Positions 36,006-45,772 of a DNA stretch of 64,000 bases are shown in pieces (position 1 is the stretch's first letter; the number at the start of each line of letters is the position of its first letter). Source of the DNA: Polaromonas glacialis (GTDB lineage: Bacteria > Pseudomonadota > Gammaproteobacteria > Burkholderiales > Burkholderiaceae_C); NCBI RefSeq assembly GCF_000709345.1, contig NZ_KL448323.1, positions 2,548,346 through 2,612,345 on the forward strand, written 5' to 3'. Position numbers and translations under genes: made by a program. The notes beneath the pieces were generated by a model. That model made no database searches. It was not told the origin of the DNA and saw only the letters and a program-made list of their open reading frames with translations.

Positions 36006-37466
36006 ATGCGCAACACCCATTCCCTTGACCAGGCCCGCACCCTGGTCGGCAAGCTCGCCGGCGCTCTGGGCGCCGACCTGATCGAAACCCACATCTCCTG
36101 GGTGCTGCTGGCCGGCGACAGCGCCTACAAGATCAAGAAGCCGGTGAGCCTGCCGTTTGTCGACTACACCGCGCTGCAGGCACGCCGGCATTTTTGCGAG
36201 GAGGAGTTGCGGCTGAACCGCCGGCTGGCGCCTGCGCTCTACCTGGGACTTGCACGCATCACCGGCACCCTTGAAGCGCCGCTGCTGGACGCAAGCGGCC
36301 CGACGCTCGAATACGCCGTACACATGCGCCGTTTTCCAAAAGGCGCGCTGTTTGCCGAACAGCTCACGGCCGGAACGCTGCCCAGCCTCGACGTGGACTC
36401 TCTGGCCGACCTGCTGGCTGATTTTCACAATGGGCAGCCGCCGGCCGAACCGGCGACGGGATTCGCCAGCGCCGAAGCCCGGCACATGGCGGCGCAGGCA
36501 GCGCTTAGGGGCGCGCTGGCGGTGGCCAGTCCGGCCGAACAAACGCAGCTGCGCGACTGGCTCGAATCCGAAGCGGCCGGGCTGCAAGCGCTGTGGACGC
36601 AGCGCCGCCTTGAAGGCCGGGTGCGCGAATGCCACGGCGACCTGCACCTGGACAACGTGGTCAGCCTGGAGGGCGGCGTGGCGGCATTCGACGGCATCGA
36701 GTTCGACCCGGCGCTGCGCTGGATCGATGTGATTGACGACATCGCCTTTCCCGTGATGGACTTCATGGCGCGTGGCCGCACTGACTTCGCCTTCCGGCTG
36801 CTCAACCGCTGGCTGGACGGCACCGGCGACCATGACGGCCTGCCGGCGCTTCGCTTTTCGCTGGTGTACCGCGCGCTGGTGCGGGCGCAGGTCGAACACC
36901 TGAACGGCGCCGGGCATGAAGCCGCCGCGCGCCGCTACCTGGACACCGCGCTGGCGCTGGCGCAGCCCGGCCAGCCTAGATTGCTCATCACCCACGGCCT
37001 GCCGGGCTCGGGCAAGACTTTTGCGTCGCAAAAGCTGCTGGAGCGCGAGGGCGCCATCCGGCTGCGATCGGACGTGGAGCGCAAGCGCCTGGCCGGGCTT
37101 GGCATGCTGGCCGATTCGCGCGCCAGCGGGCTGGACCTGTACCAGCCGGAAACCACCGCGCGCACCTATGCGCAGCTGTTCAGGCTGGCCAGGGGGGCGC
37201 TGGCGGCGGGCTGGCCGGTCATTCTCGATGCCGCTTTCCTGCGCCGCGCCGAACGCGCGCAGGCGCTGGCGCTGGCCGGCGCCCTGGGCGTGCCGTTTTC
37301 GATCATTGACTGCCAGGCGCCGCCGCAGGTGCTGCGCGAACGCCTGCAGGCGCGGCGCGGCGATGCGTCGGAAGCCACCGTCGAGGTGATTGACCATCTG
37401 AGCGTGTCCGCCGAGCCGCTCACAACAGAAGAACTCCGGCACGTCCTACCGGCATCCGGCCACTGA
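36006..37466 (+). CDS. Fusion of aminoglycoside-phosphotransferase-like and P-loop kinase domains
   Basis: A 486-residue cytoplasmic protein. The first part (about 1-310) is an APH-like kinase with LLAGDSAYKIKKPVSLPFVDY and the catalytic loop ECHGDLHLDNVV. The second (about 325-486) is an AAA_33-type P-loop kinase with Walker A THGLPGSGKTFASQKL. This two-domain arrangement is widespread but its substrate is unknown. Nothing suggests antibiotic resistance. The ATG at 36006 is chosen over a TTG three codons earlier. Confidence 0.85.
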   Translation: MRNTHSLDQARTLVGKLAGALGADLIETHISWVLLAGDSAYKIKKPVSLPFVDYTALQARRHFCEEELRLNRRLAPALYLGLARITGTLEAPLLDASGPTLEYAVHMRRFPKGALFAEQLTAGTLPSLDVDSLADLLADFHNGQPPAEPATGFASAEARHMAAQAALRGALAVASPAEQTQLRDWLESEAAGLQALWTQRRLEGRVRECHGDLHLDNVVSLEGGVAAFDGIEFDPALRWIDVIDDIAFPVMDFMARGRTDFAFRLLNRWLDGTGDHDGLPALRFSLVYRALVRAQVEHLNGAGHEAAARRYLDTALALAQPGQPRLLITHGLPGSGKTFASQKLLEREGAIRLRSDVERKRLAGLGMLADSRASGLDLYQPETTARTYAQLFRLARGALAAGWPVILDAAFLRRAERAQALALAGALGVPFSIIDCQAPPQVLRERLQARRGDASEATVEVIDHLSVSAEPLTTEELRHVLPASGH

Positions 37467-37487
37467 AATCGGAATCCACCCGACCGC

Positions 37488-39037
37488 ATGGAACACAACA
37501 TCCCCCTCATCACCACGATCGCCGCCGGCTTCGGCATGGCGCTGATCCTGGGCTTCATCGCCGAGCGCCTGAACGTGCCGGCGCTGGTCGGCTACCTGGT
37601 CGCGGGCATCCTGATCGGCCCGGCAACGCCGGGTTTCGTCGCCGATGTACACATCGCCTCGCAGCTCTCGGAAATCGGCGTGATGCTGCTGATGTTCGGC
37701 GTCGGGCTGCACTTTTCGCTGAACGACCTGATGGCCGTCAGGCGCATCGCCATTCCCGGCGCGGTGGTGCAGATGACGCTGGCCACGCTGCTGGTGCTGG
37801 TGCTGCTGCCGCCGCTGGCCGGCGTGCTCGGCGGCGCACCTGCCGTGGAAGGCGCCGCGCCGCTGTGGCGCACCATCGGACAGACGCTGCTCGGCGTGTC
37901 GGCGTTCATCGCCTTGATGCTGATCGTCGGCCGCCGCGCGCTGCCGTGGATGCTCTGGCAGGTGGCGCGCACCGGCTCGCGCGAACTGTTCACCCTGGCG
38001 GTCGTGGCGTCGGCCATCGGCATTGCTTACGGCGCGGCGGCGCTGTTCAACGTGTCGTTTGCGCTGGGCGCCTTTTTTGCCGGCATGGTGATGCGCGAGT
38101 CCGAGTTCAGCCACCGCGCGGCGCACGAGTCGCTGCCTTTGCGCGATGCGTTCTCGGTGCTGTTCTTCGTGTCGGTCGGCATGCTGTTCGAGCCGGCCAT
38201 CCTGCTGCAAGCGCCGGTCCGTGTGCTGGGCGTGGTGGCGATCATCATCGTCGGCAAGGCCGTGGCCGCGCTGGTGCTGGTAGTGGCGTTTCGCTACCCG
38301 CTCAACACCGCGCTGACCGTCGCGGCCAGCCTGGCGCAGATCGGCGAGTTCTCGTTCATCCTGGCCGGGCTGGGCCTGTCGCTGGCGCTGCTGCCGGCCG
38401 AAGGCATGAGCCTGGTGCTGGCCGGCGCGCTGATTTCGATTGCGCTCAACCCATTGGTGTTCGCAGGCATCGCGCCGTTCCAGCGCTGGCTGCTCGAACG
38501 CTCCGATCTGGCGCGCCGCCTGGAGCAGCGCGGCGACCCTTACGCCGAGCTGCCGGTCAGCACCGACAACCAGTTCCTGCACGGACAGGTCGTGCTGGTG
38601 GGCTATGGCCGGGTCGGGCGGCGCATTGCCGGCGCGCTGCAGGGGCGCGGCATTCCCTTCGTGGTGGCCGAGCAAAACCGCGAACTGGTCGAGGACCTGC
38701 GCGGCCAGGGCATGGCTGCGGTGTCAGGCAACGCAACCGACCCGGCGGTGCTGATACAGGCGCACATTGCCAACGCCGCCATGCTGGTGGTGGCCACGCC
38801 CGACACCCTCAACGTGCGCCAGATGGTGGACACTGCCCGCGCGCTGAACCCGTCCGTCGAAATCGTGCTGCGCACGCACAGCGAGGACGAGCTGCAGCTT
38901 TTGCGCCAGAACGGCATGGGAACGGTTTTCCTGAGCGAGGAAGAACTGGCCAAGGGCACATGGCCGGCCACGTCCTGGAACGCTTTGCGATTCAGCCGAC
39001 GTCCAGCCCTGCTGCGGGCAAGTCTCAGAGAATGTAG
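37488..39037 (+). CDS. KefB/YbaL-type monovalent cation:proton antiporter, frameshifted near the C-terminus
   Basis: The membrane domain (about 1-390) has LVGYLVAGILIGPATPGF and LLMFGVGLHFSLNDL of the CPA2 family. A TrkA-N NAD-binding domain follows (VVLVGYGRVGRRIAGAL near 365-380). At 38958-38961 a CA dinucleotide appears duplicated after EEELAKG; removing it restores MAGHVLERF and a stop at 39035-39037, the expected end. As written, the frame instead continues to 39701 through unrelated DNA and over the gene on the other strand. Only the last about 24 residues are affected, so function may survive, or it may be a sequencing error. Confidence 0.8.
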
Positions 39038-39269
39038 AACCCATGACTTGTGCCAGGCTGCAGGTGCAGGGCAAAGATCACACAGTGCGCCCAGCCCGAA
39101 CCTGGGTCAGGCGTTTGAAATCGCAGATCAGCCGCTTCAAGGGGGCCAGCCTGTGATCAGGCCAGCCCGCTTCATGCGGCTTCGGGGGTTGTTTCAGGCC
39201 AAGTTTCCTGAAGCCATTCGACGCTTGTATCAATTGCCGGTGGCTTCGGGATTGGCCGTATGGCCAGTT

Positions 39270-39713
39270 TTACCGGGTATTGGTGGTGGCTGGACTGTTG
39301 GCAGTGGTACCGGCGCTGGTGGCACTGTTGCGTTCGGCGCTTTTGGAATTGGTGTCGGATTTCCTTTTCATGCCAGCGCTGCCCGACTTGGGAGCTTTCT
39401 TCTCGGCATTTTTCATGCTCGATTCACGCGTCTTGCCGACGGTGCCGGAAGCACTGTGGTCGCTGGCCATGCCAGGCTTGGCCCTCTCAGACTTGGTCAT
39501 GCCACTGTTCGGCGTGGCGGCGCCCGTGGCGCTGGGATTGCTGGAAGTCAGGGGCGTGCCAGAGGCATCATTGGGGCTGTTCGTTCCAGAACCAGCCATT
39601 CCTGCGGAGCCAGCAGCTGCACCGGTTTGCGCCTGCGCTACACCTGCGAACAGCAACGAAGCTGCCACCGCAACCGTCATGGAGACCGATTTCAAAAGTA
39701 ATTTTTTCGACAT
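39270..39713 (-). CDS. Exported Ser/Ala/Thr-rich hypothetical protein
   Basis: A 147-residue protein with a clear signal peptide (about 1-28, cleavage after AQA) and a low-complexity, basic, disordered mature part rich in Ser, Ala, Thr, Lys and Asn. AAAGGA precedes the ATG at 39713. I recognise no domain. It lies opposite the false extension of the antiporter frame, which argues that the extension is not translated usefully. Confidence 0.7.
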   Translation of the reverse strand: MSKKLLLKSVSMTVAVAASLLFAGVAQAQTGAAAGSAGMAGSGTNSPNDASGTPLTSSNPSATGAATPNSGMTKSERAKPGMASDHSASGTVGKTRESSMKNAEKKAPKSGSAGMKRKSDTNSKSAERNSATSAGTTANSPATTNTR

Positions 39714-40201
39714 GCTATTTCCTTTACCCCTCAGGGTGGTTGTACACAAAGCCCGACGCGTTGTCTGCATCTGAAGCTGCATCGAACTTAAGCTTTGTGT
39801 CCTGACCATGGTTATCGGAAGAACACTGAATGCCATGTAGGACGTATGGTTTTCAAAAGACAAGATGCGTTACCAGCTGTTGGCGTTTTTTTCGATCTGC
39901 CCGTTGCCAAATGAGGATTCAAGCACCATGCCAGGGTTGATCCCGACCCTCGCGTGGCCGTAGCAAGTGTTGACTTGCTTTGCATTGGGCAACTACCAGC
40001 TTGACAGCCCCCGCTCAAGAAAGGCAGATGTGCTGCAGTTTCATTCTGCGTTGATGGCTTGCATCGCGGGTCCGGGCATTACGTTCATTCGCAGGAGCCA
40101 GCGGCCACTCAGTAAAAGTCAGCTTTCAGCCCATTGCAGCACTGGCGCGCGCCGGAATAGCCATGGCGGGAAGCTTTGTCAGCGCCGTGAACAATTTTTT
40201 A
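39714..40201. other. Gap without a recognisable gene
   Basis: About 490 bases between the exported protein gene and the repeat at 40202. It must contain the promoter of the exported protein. The small open frames here lack ribosome sites and have no recognisable products. I see no RNA gene. Confidence 0.4.
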
Positions 40202-40259
40202 ACGCAAACAGCGCTTTTGCGCACGCTGCGCGGGCGCTGGCAGCTATTGAATTGATACC
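40202..40259 (-). repeat. Dispersed repeat, family B
   Basis: On the minus strand GGTATCAATTCAATAGC, then CAGCGCCCGC, TGCGCAAAAGC and a TTTGCG tail. The head has one changed base in the first arm. It lies immediately after the stop codon of the 120-residue hypothetical gene. Confidence 0.7.
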
Positions 40260-40262
40260 GTT

Positions 40263-40625
40263 TCAAGCTGGTGGCGCCGGCACCCACTGCACCCCGGCGA
40301 CCGCCAGCATGCCTTGGTGCAGGTCGTCCACGAACAGCGGCAACACGGTTTGCACATTGGCGGCATAGTGCTGGCGCCACATCTGGCGGAGTTGCTCCAG
40401 GGCAGCCTCATTGCGATAGCGCATGCCGGCCTTGTCGATCAGCAGCATGGCGACTTCGCGCTCTTCAGCCACCAGGGCGATCAGGGCATCGTCGCCGTCC
40501 TCGGGCAGCGACGCCTGCAGATCGTCGGCGGCGTCCATCAGCACGTCGGTGCACAGCGCAGCGCTCATGGCAGCGCCATGCAGAAGGGCTTGCTCCAGGG
40601 CGGCGCGCAGGCTTTTCTTGCTCAT
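40263..40625 (-). CDS. Conserved hypothetical protein (120 aa)
   Basis: A soluble, mostly helical, acidic protein with no recognised domain. Its ATG overlaps the TGA of the DUF6398-like gene upstream (ATGA), so the two are translationally coupled and probably work together. No Cys cluster, signal or membrane segment is visible. Confidence 0.65.
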   Translation of the reverse strand: MSKKSLRAALEQALLHGAAMSAALCTDVLMDAADDLQASLPEDGDDALIALVAEEREVAMLLIDKAGMRYRNEAALEQLRQMWRQHYAANVQTVLPLFVDDLHQGMLAVAGVQWVPAPPA

Positions 40626-41143
40626 GCGCCAGAGTCCTTGCGGCCGGGAACATACGGAATGAAACCCCCTGCAAAAGCCATTTCCTGCATTTCCAGCGGT
40701 GCGCGCCGTATATCGACGATCAGCCCGTTGATTTGCAGCATCCAGATCAGCGGGTTGGCGTCCAGCCGGCTGGGCAGCGTCCATTCGGGCGACATCTGGC
40801 CCATGCCCAGCGCGTCGCGCATTTCCTTCGAGCGGCTGGAGCACAGGCTGGCCCCGACGCCGAAATGCGCCTGGATGTCGCTGGCCTTGCAGTGCGGCGT
40901 CTGCGACGGGTCAAACAGAAAGTTCACCATGCCCAGCGCATGCACCGCGCCAGCCGCCCAGGCGTTGTCCTTGCCCTTGAGCAGCGGCGAGGGGCGCTTG
41001 CGGCTCAGGGCGGCCAGCGCCAAGCGAATCATCTGCTTGTATTCGCCGTTCAGGCGTTGGTCGCAAAACGCATCGGCAGCTTGCGCGATGGCGTTGAATT
41101 TGTCCTGCATGGCGGCAGGCACGCGGTTTGATGGGGCGGTCAT
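40622..41143 (-). CDS. DUF6398-like protein
   Basis: A 173-residue protein. ALAALSRKRPSPLLKGKDNAWAAG, then VNFLFDPSQTPHCKASDIQAHFGVG and SSRSKEMRDAL match the DUF6398 pattern, in which the second half looks like a helix-turn-helix. A nucleic-acid role is possible but unproven. It is the first gene of the two-gene unit that ends at 40263. Confidence 0.7.
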   Translation of the reverse strand: MTAPSNRVPAAMQDKFNAIAQAADAFCDQRLNGEYKQMIRLALAALSRKRPSPLLKGKDNAWAAGAVHALGMVNFLFDPSQTPHCKASDIQAHFGVGASLCSSRSKEMRDALGMGQMSPEWTLPSRLDANPLIWMLQINGLIVDIRRAPLEMQEMAFAGGFIPYVPGRKDSGA

Positions 41144-41243
41144 GGATGGATTGTAAAAAATGGACTGGAGCTGCGTTCCGGGTAAAGGTTAAGCGCAGGA
41201 TTCCTGATTTTCAAGGGTGCATTCGTGTCCTGTTGCAAGCGGT

Positions 41244-41492
41244 TCAAAAAGGGTTTTTGACCACTTGGGCGGGCTTGACCTCGACGGTCCCGGGAAGCTT
41301 TTCCTCAGCTTCCAGCGCCTTGACCACCTCGCCAATTAGCGCCTGCAGTTCCCGGGCCAGCGCCAGGCCGGCCTGGTCCCGGGTCAGCACCACGTCGCCG
41401 GTGAGCGAAATGCGGTCGGTGCGGTTTTCGATCTCCAGCGCGCCGATGCGAATGACATCGCTTTCGTTGGCATAGGGTTTGAAGCGGCTCAT
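41244..41492 (-). CDS. Small conserved hypothetical protein (82 aa)
   Basis: A soluble protein with alternating beta-like N-terminal half (DVIRIGALEIENRTDRISL) and an amphipathic helix (DQAGLALARELQALIGEVVKAL). AAGGA lies eight bases before the ATG. It starts 11 bases after the endonuclease stop, so the two are likely co-transcribed. No family is recognised. Confidence 0.6.
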   Translation of the reverse strand: MSRFKPYANESDVIRIGALEIENRTDRISLTGDVVLTRDQAGLALARELQALIGEVVKALEAEEKLPGTVEVKPAQVVKNPF

Positions 41493-41503
41493 GGCATTTT
41501 TCC

Positions 41504-42355
41504 TTAATGTTTGATGGCGCGGTTGAGGGCATCCATCAGGAGGCTGGTGAAATCGCGCAGCGTGAAGTCGTCTTCCGGCTTGGGTTTCTTTCTGCGGTCT
41601 TGCCGGGAATCGGGCTTGGGCAGCGCCATGCCCGCGTCGCGGACGTTCTGCGGCAGGCCGGGCAGCAGGCTCAGGCCGACCATCTTTTCCAGCTTGGTGA
41701 CGGTGACGACCGCATAGTCGCGCGTGTCGTCGTTGGTGATCAGGTAGGCGCCGGCCTTTTGCTGCGCCGGGCTGTAGATCACCTTCCAGACGTGCGTGGG
41801 CACCAGCACATTGCCGATCTTCTTCAGGTTGCCGCCGATGAAGGCCGGGCCGGAGATGACATAAATATCGCCTTCGGCGCTGGCCAGCTGGCGCGTCGCG
41901 CTCTCGATGCCGGCCCAGACGCCGGCATTGCTCTCATGCACCTGCGGCACCATGTTGGCCAGCGAAAACGACTCGGCCTGGGCCTTGCGCGTGGCAAAGT
42001 TGGCGTTCGGCGCCATGTGGCCACGGTCGTAGCCCGAGCGTTCGTAGTCGCTGAGTTCGGCCCGGTCGCGCTCCGGCAGGGAGTCCTCGGCATGAAAGGA
42101 GTCCTTGCGCGACAGCTTGCCGGCATTTTTCATGTTCTGGCGCGTCAGGTGCTCGGCCGCGTACAGCGGCGTGCGGGTCAGGCCCGAATGCAGCACGGCA
42201 AACGCCCGGAAGCAGATTTCCTGCGTGCGCGGCTGGAGCTTGGGGTTGGTGACGACAGGCCGCTGGCCAGCGGCAAAGTGCTGGGGGCAGGCGGTGCTGG
42301 CCAAAGCGGAAGTGCCAGCCAGAATGGCCAGCGAGAAAACCAGGGAACGGAGCAT
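41504..42355 (-). CDS. Secreted DNA/RNA non-specific endonuclease
   Basis: A 283-residue nuclease of the Serratia/NUC1 family. A signal peptide (about 1-20, ending ALA) leads to the mature enzyme. The catalytic motif YDRGHMAPNANFAT holds the general-base His near residue 111, and SFSLANMVPQ carries the metal-binding Asn. It cuts DNA and RNA outside the cytoplasm, for nutrient use or biofilm DNA. The ATG at 42355 is used because the signal peptide begins there. Confidence 0.88.
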   Translation of the reverse strand: MLRSLVFSLAILAGTSALASTACPQHFAAGQRPVVTNPKLQPRTQEICFRAFAVLHSGLTRTPLYAAEHLTRQNMKNAGKLSRKDSFHAEDSLPERDRAELSDYERSGYDRGHMAPNANFATRKAQAESFSLANMVPQVHESNAGVWAGIESATRQLASAEGDIYVISGPAFIGGNLKKIGNVLVPTHVWKVIYSPAQQKAGAYLITNDDTRDYAVVTVTKLEKMVGLSLLPGLPQNVRDAGMALPKPDSRQDRRKKPKPEDDFTLRDFTSLLMDALNRAIKH

Positions 42356-42445
42356 GGATGAAAACCGGGCAATGTCTTTGAAGGGGGCTGGCGTGAAATC
42401 ATCCTGCCCTTTGACCACGGCGCGCAAGGCGCCGGACAACTTTTT

Positions 42446-42504
42446 GCTACTGTATTTATAGCTTACAACGCATATCAGCCGTGCGGGAAAGGCTTTTTTG
42501 ACGA
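42446..42504 (+). repeat. Dispersed repeat, family B, upstream of the endonuclease gene
   Basis: GCTAC, seven bases, ATAGC, then ACAACGC, TGCGGGAAAGGC and a TTTTTTG tail. The remaining gap to 42669 contains no recognisable gene; 42540-42660 is read by no clear frame. Confidence 0.7.
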
Positions 42505-42669
42505 TGAAAAATTAATCTGTTGGTCAAAACGAATGGGCTCTAGTGTGCATCAAAGCCCGCCACTGCACGGCGTGCGGGTTGCATGCGCCAGCCTTGCTTC
42601 TTCAAAGCAGCAAACGCGCTGCGAATGCCGGCGCTGGCGCGAAGCATCCGCAGGACAGGAGTGCCCGGC

Positions 42670-43763
42670 TCAACCCTGGAGCGACGGCAGCACGGTGCCC
42701 CGGCATTCGCCAAAGCCGATGCGCCTGGAGCCCTCTTGCTGGCAGTAGCCGCGCAGCATGATGCTGTCGCCGTCTTCCAGCCAGGTGCGCGTTTCGCCAT
42801 TGGACAAGGCCAGGGGATTTTTTGCCGCCAGCGCTCAGTTCCATCAGCGAGCCGCCCTGCTCCGGCTTCGGGCCCGACAGGGTGCCCGAGCCGAACAGGT
42901 CGCCGGCGCGCAGGTTGCAGCCGTTGACCGTGTGGCGCGCCACGAGTTGCGCCGCGGTTCAGGATCGCCTTCGGGCCGGGTGAACAGCGCGCGAAACGGC
43001 GCCAGCGCATCGAGCGTCACCACCCAGGGCGAGAGCGTGCTGGCGAAGTTCTTGGCCAGAAACGGGCCGAGCAAAAATTCCTCGATCTGGCCGCCGACCT
43101 GCCGGGCTTCCTCGTTCAGCGGAATGCGGATCTTGCCGTCGGGCACGGTCATGGCGCGGGACGTCAGGCCGGTGTATTCGCCTGAAATGTCAAAGTAGCG
43201 AATCACGCGGAAGTTGAAAAGCTTTTGGTAAAACCCGCCCCAGAACGCCATGCGGCCCCGGTACACTTTGTGCGTCAGGTGGTCGATACGCTTCAGGCCG
43301 TGGCCCGGCGGGTGGCGGTCCACGCCGTCCAGAAACACGAAGTCGATGTCGTAGATCGACTTGCCGTCCTCGAAGCGGTCGATCAGGTACAGCGGCGCGC
43401 CGCCGATGCCCTTGATCGCCGACAGGCGCAGCTCCATGGGGCCGGTGGGAATCTCGATGGGCTGCGCGCCGAGTTCGAGCGCGCGGTGCTAGGCAAGGTG
43501 CGCGTCCCTGACGCGAAACGCCATGCCGCAGGCGCTGGGGCCATGCTCGGCGGCAAAGTAGCCTGCCACGCTTTTCGGCTCGCGGTTGACGATGAAGTTG
43601 ATCTCGCCCTGGCGGTACAGCACCACGTCCTTGGAGCGGTGCCGCGCCACCAGCGTGAAGCCCATGCGCTCGAACACCGGCTCCAGCAGGCCCGGCACGG
43701 GCGAGGCGAACTCGACGAATCTAAAGCCCATCAGCCCATCGGGTTGTCAAACAAATCAGCCAT
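42670..43763 (-). pseudogene. Chimeric pseudogene: 5' part of hpd joined to 3' part of fahA
   Basis: From 43763 the frame reads as 4-hydroxyphenylpyruvate dioxygenase ([10 protein letters not shown], then [19 protein letters not shown], then [17 protein letters not shown] and GEYTGLTS). A missing base near 43734 breaks the frame and TAG replaces a Tyr codon near 43491. At about 43068-43080, after GGQIEEFL, it switches to fumarylacetoacetase ([18 protein letters not shown]). A further deletion with frameshift near 42955 and an extra A in an A6 run near 42817 follow. The end at 42670 is the normal fahA end (LEDGDSIMLRGYCQQEGS). Both enzymes belong to tyrosine breakdown. Confidence 0.9.
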
Positions 43764-43930
43764 GGCTCAGTGGTCCTTGGAAAATGGTTTGCGGGGTTTC
43801 CCAGGATGCCATCTTGACGCAAGGCGCCCGCAGGTTTCGTGTGATTTTGTGCCTCATTCGCCGCAATTCACATGTTTCAAGCGCTGCCCGGCCTGCGCGC
43901 ATGGACTGGCCGTGGGATGCTACGCCGGCT

Positions 43931-45652
43931 TCAGGACGGTGCGCCGGGCTGCGCCCTTTGTCCCGCCATGGCCCGGCGAAAGATGCGCAGCAGCGTATCG
44001 GATGTGTAAGGCTTGGTGATCAACTCAAACCCGTGGGTTCCATCTTCGGCCATGGCTGCGTTGTAGCCGCTGGTCAAAATGACCGGAAGGCCCGGGTAGT
44101 GTTGGCGCACCTGCTCGCCCAGCTCGATGCCATTCATGCCCGGCATGACCACGTCGGAAAACAGCAGGTCAAACTGCCCGGCGCCCTTGGCCAGCAGGGC
44201 CAGCGCGGCCGATGCGTTGGCCGCCCAGGTGGCCTGGCAGCCCAGGGCGTTCAATATCTCGCAGGTCATTTCCGCCAGGGTTTCGTTGTCTTCCACCACC
44301 AGCAAGCGCATGCCGTTGCCGGCTCTGCCCGAATTGGGCGGGGGCGCCATGGCTTGCGAGGCAGGCGCGCTTTCGGCGCAGGGCAGGTACAGGGTAAAAA
44401 CCGATCCGACGCCCAGTTCGCTGCTGACCTCGACCTCGCCGCCCGACTGCTTGGCAAAGCCAAATACCTGGCTCAGGCCCAGGCCGGTGCCCTTGCCCAC
44501 TTCCTTGGTGGTGTAGAAGGGCTCGAAAATTGCCTGCAGCTTGCCCGCTGCAATGCCGCAGCCCGTGTCCGCGACCGCAATGGCCACGAAACCGCCGGGT
44601 CGCGGGCCGTGGCCCATCCCCGGCGGCACGCTGTCGACCTTTTGCACCCTGATGGTGAGCTGGCCCGTGGCATTCATGGCGTCGCGTGCATTGATCGCCA
44701 GGTTCACCAGCGCGGCTTCAAACTGGCTGATGTCGGCCTCGGCAAAGCAGTCATTTTCGCCGCTGCGTTCATGGCGTATCTGCATCTGGCTGCCCATGAG
44801 CGGGCGCACCAGATCGACGACGCCCTGCACATGCGCATGGACATTGAACACTTCGGGGCTCAAGGGTTGCTGCCGGGCGAACGCCAGCAGCTGGCTGGTG
44901 AGTTTGACGGCCCGGGCCACCGTGTCAAAAATCAGGTTCAGGTACTTGACATGCTGCGCTTGCGAAAGCTTGTCACTCCTGAGCAACTCGACCGACGAGC
45001 TGATCACCGCCAGCAGGTTGTTGAAATCATGCGCCACCCCGCCGGTGAGCTGGCCCAGCGCTTCGAGCTTTTGCGACTGCCGCAGCGCGGTTTCAATGCT
45101 CAGCAACTCGCTCGTGCGCTGGTCGAGCGCGCTGTTCGTCTCGCGCAAGGCGATTTCGGCCTGCACCTGCTGCGTCACGTCGACGGAGATGCAATACATG
45201 CCGGCGACGGCGCCCCTGTCATCGCGCAAGGGCATGTACGAAAACGACCACCAGGTCGCCTCGGCATAGCCGTTGCGGGTCAGGGTGAGCGGCATTTTTT
45301 CGTGGGACGAGCCCTGACCGCCAAGCGCTTTGGCGACGATCGGCTGCAGGTCGGGCCATGCTTCGGACCACAGTTCGGCAAACGGCCTGCCAATGGCGCC
45401 CTCAAGGCGCGCCCCCAGCATGGGCCGGTAGGCGTCGTTGAAGAACGACAGCAGTTGAGGCCCCCAGGCGATGAAAATGGGCTGCGGACAACTCAGCAGC
45501 GTGGCCAGCGCACTCTTCAGGGTGCCCGGCCAGTTGCCGGGCGGGCCCAGAGAGGTACTGCTCCAGTCGTGGGCACCGATCAGGGTCCCGATCTCGCCGC
45601 CGTTCGCCAAAAAATCCGGCACCGGCGCATCTTGGGTCAGGTTTTCAGTCAT
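43931..45652 (-). CDS. Hybrid histidine kinase with PAS sensor and receiver domain
   Basis: A 573-residue soluble kinase. A PAS-like domain (about 55-170) precedes a HisKA box LGQLTGGVAHDFNNLLAVI near 213, a HATPase domain with NLAINARDAM and DTGCGI/GTGLGLS, and a C-terminal receiver (about 450-560) with phosphoacceptor in LLFSDVVMPGMNG. The AHDFNNLL box is that of the group that phosphorylates its own receiver. No output domain and no neighbour regulator exist. The input is unknown. Confidence 0.92.
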   Translation of the reverse strand: MTENLTQDAPVPDFLANGGEIGTLIGAHDWSSTSLGPPGNWPGTLKSALATLLSCPQPIFIAWGPQLLSFFNDAYRPMLGARLEGAIGRPFAELWSEAWPDLQPIVAKALGGQGSSHEKMPLTLTRNGYAEATWWSFSYMPLRDDRGAVAGMYCISVDVTQQVQAEIALRETNSALDQRTSELLSIETALRQSQKLEALGQLTGGVAHDFNNLLAVISSSVELLRSDKLSQAQHVKYLNLIFDTVARAVKLTSQLLAFARQQPLSPEVFNVHAHVQGVVDLVRPLMGSQMQIRHERSGENDCFAEADISQFEAALVNLAINARDAMNATGQLTIRVQKVDSVPPGMGHGPRPGGFVAIAVADTGCGIAAGKLQAIFEPFYTTKEVGKGTGLGLSQVFGFAKQSGGEVEVSSELGVGSVFTLYLPCAESAPASQAMAPPPNSGRAGNGMRLLVVEDNETLAEMTCEILNALGCQATWAANASAALALLAKGAGQFDLLFSDVVMPGMNGIELGEQVRQHYPGLPVILTSGYNAAMAEDGTHGFELITKPYTSDTLLRIFRRAMAGQRAQPGAPS

Positions 45653-45772
45653 CTTTCATGATAAAGCTTATCGCTTACCAATAGCTGAGCTGCCTGGCCG
45701 CCACTGCTTCATTGAGGGGGAAATTTTTTACCCCTCCAGGCGCCAAGCTCCAACGAACAACGGGGCCTGCAA

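Noticed and set aside
39044..39157. Possible 37-residue protein after the antiporter
   Set aside because: Has an ATG and a stop but no clear ribosome site, no recognisable motif and no context support.
39038..39701. C-terminal continuation of the antiporter frame
   Set aside because: Has no antiporter similarity and lies opposite a credible exported-protein gene. It is best explained by the CA duplication.
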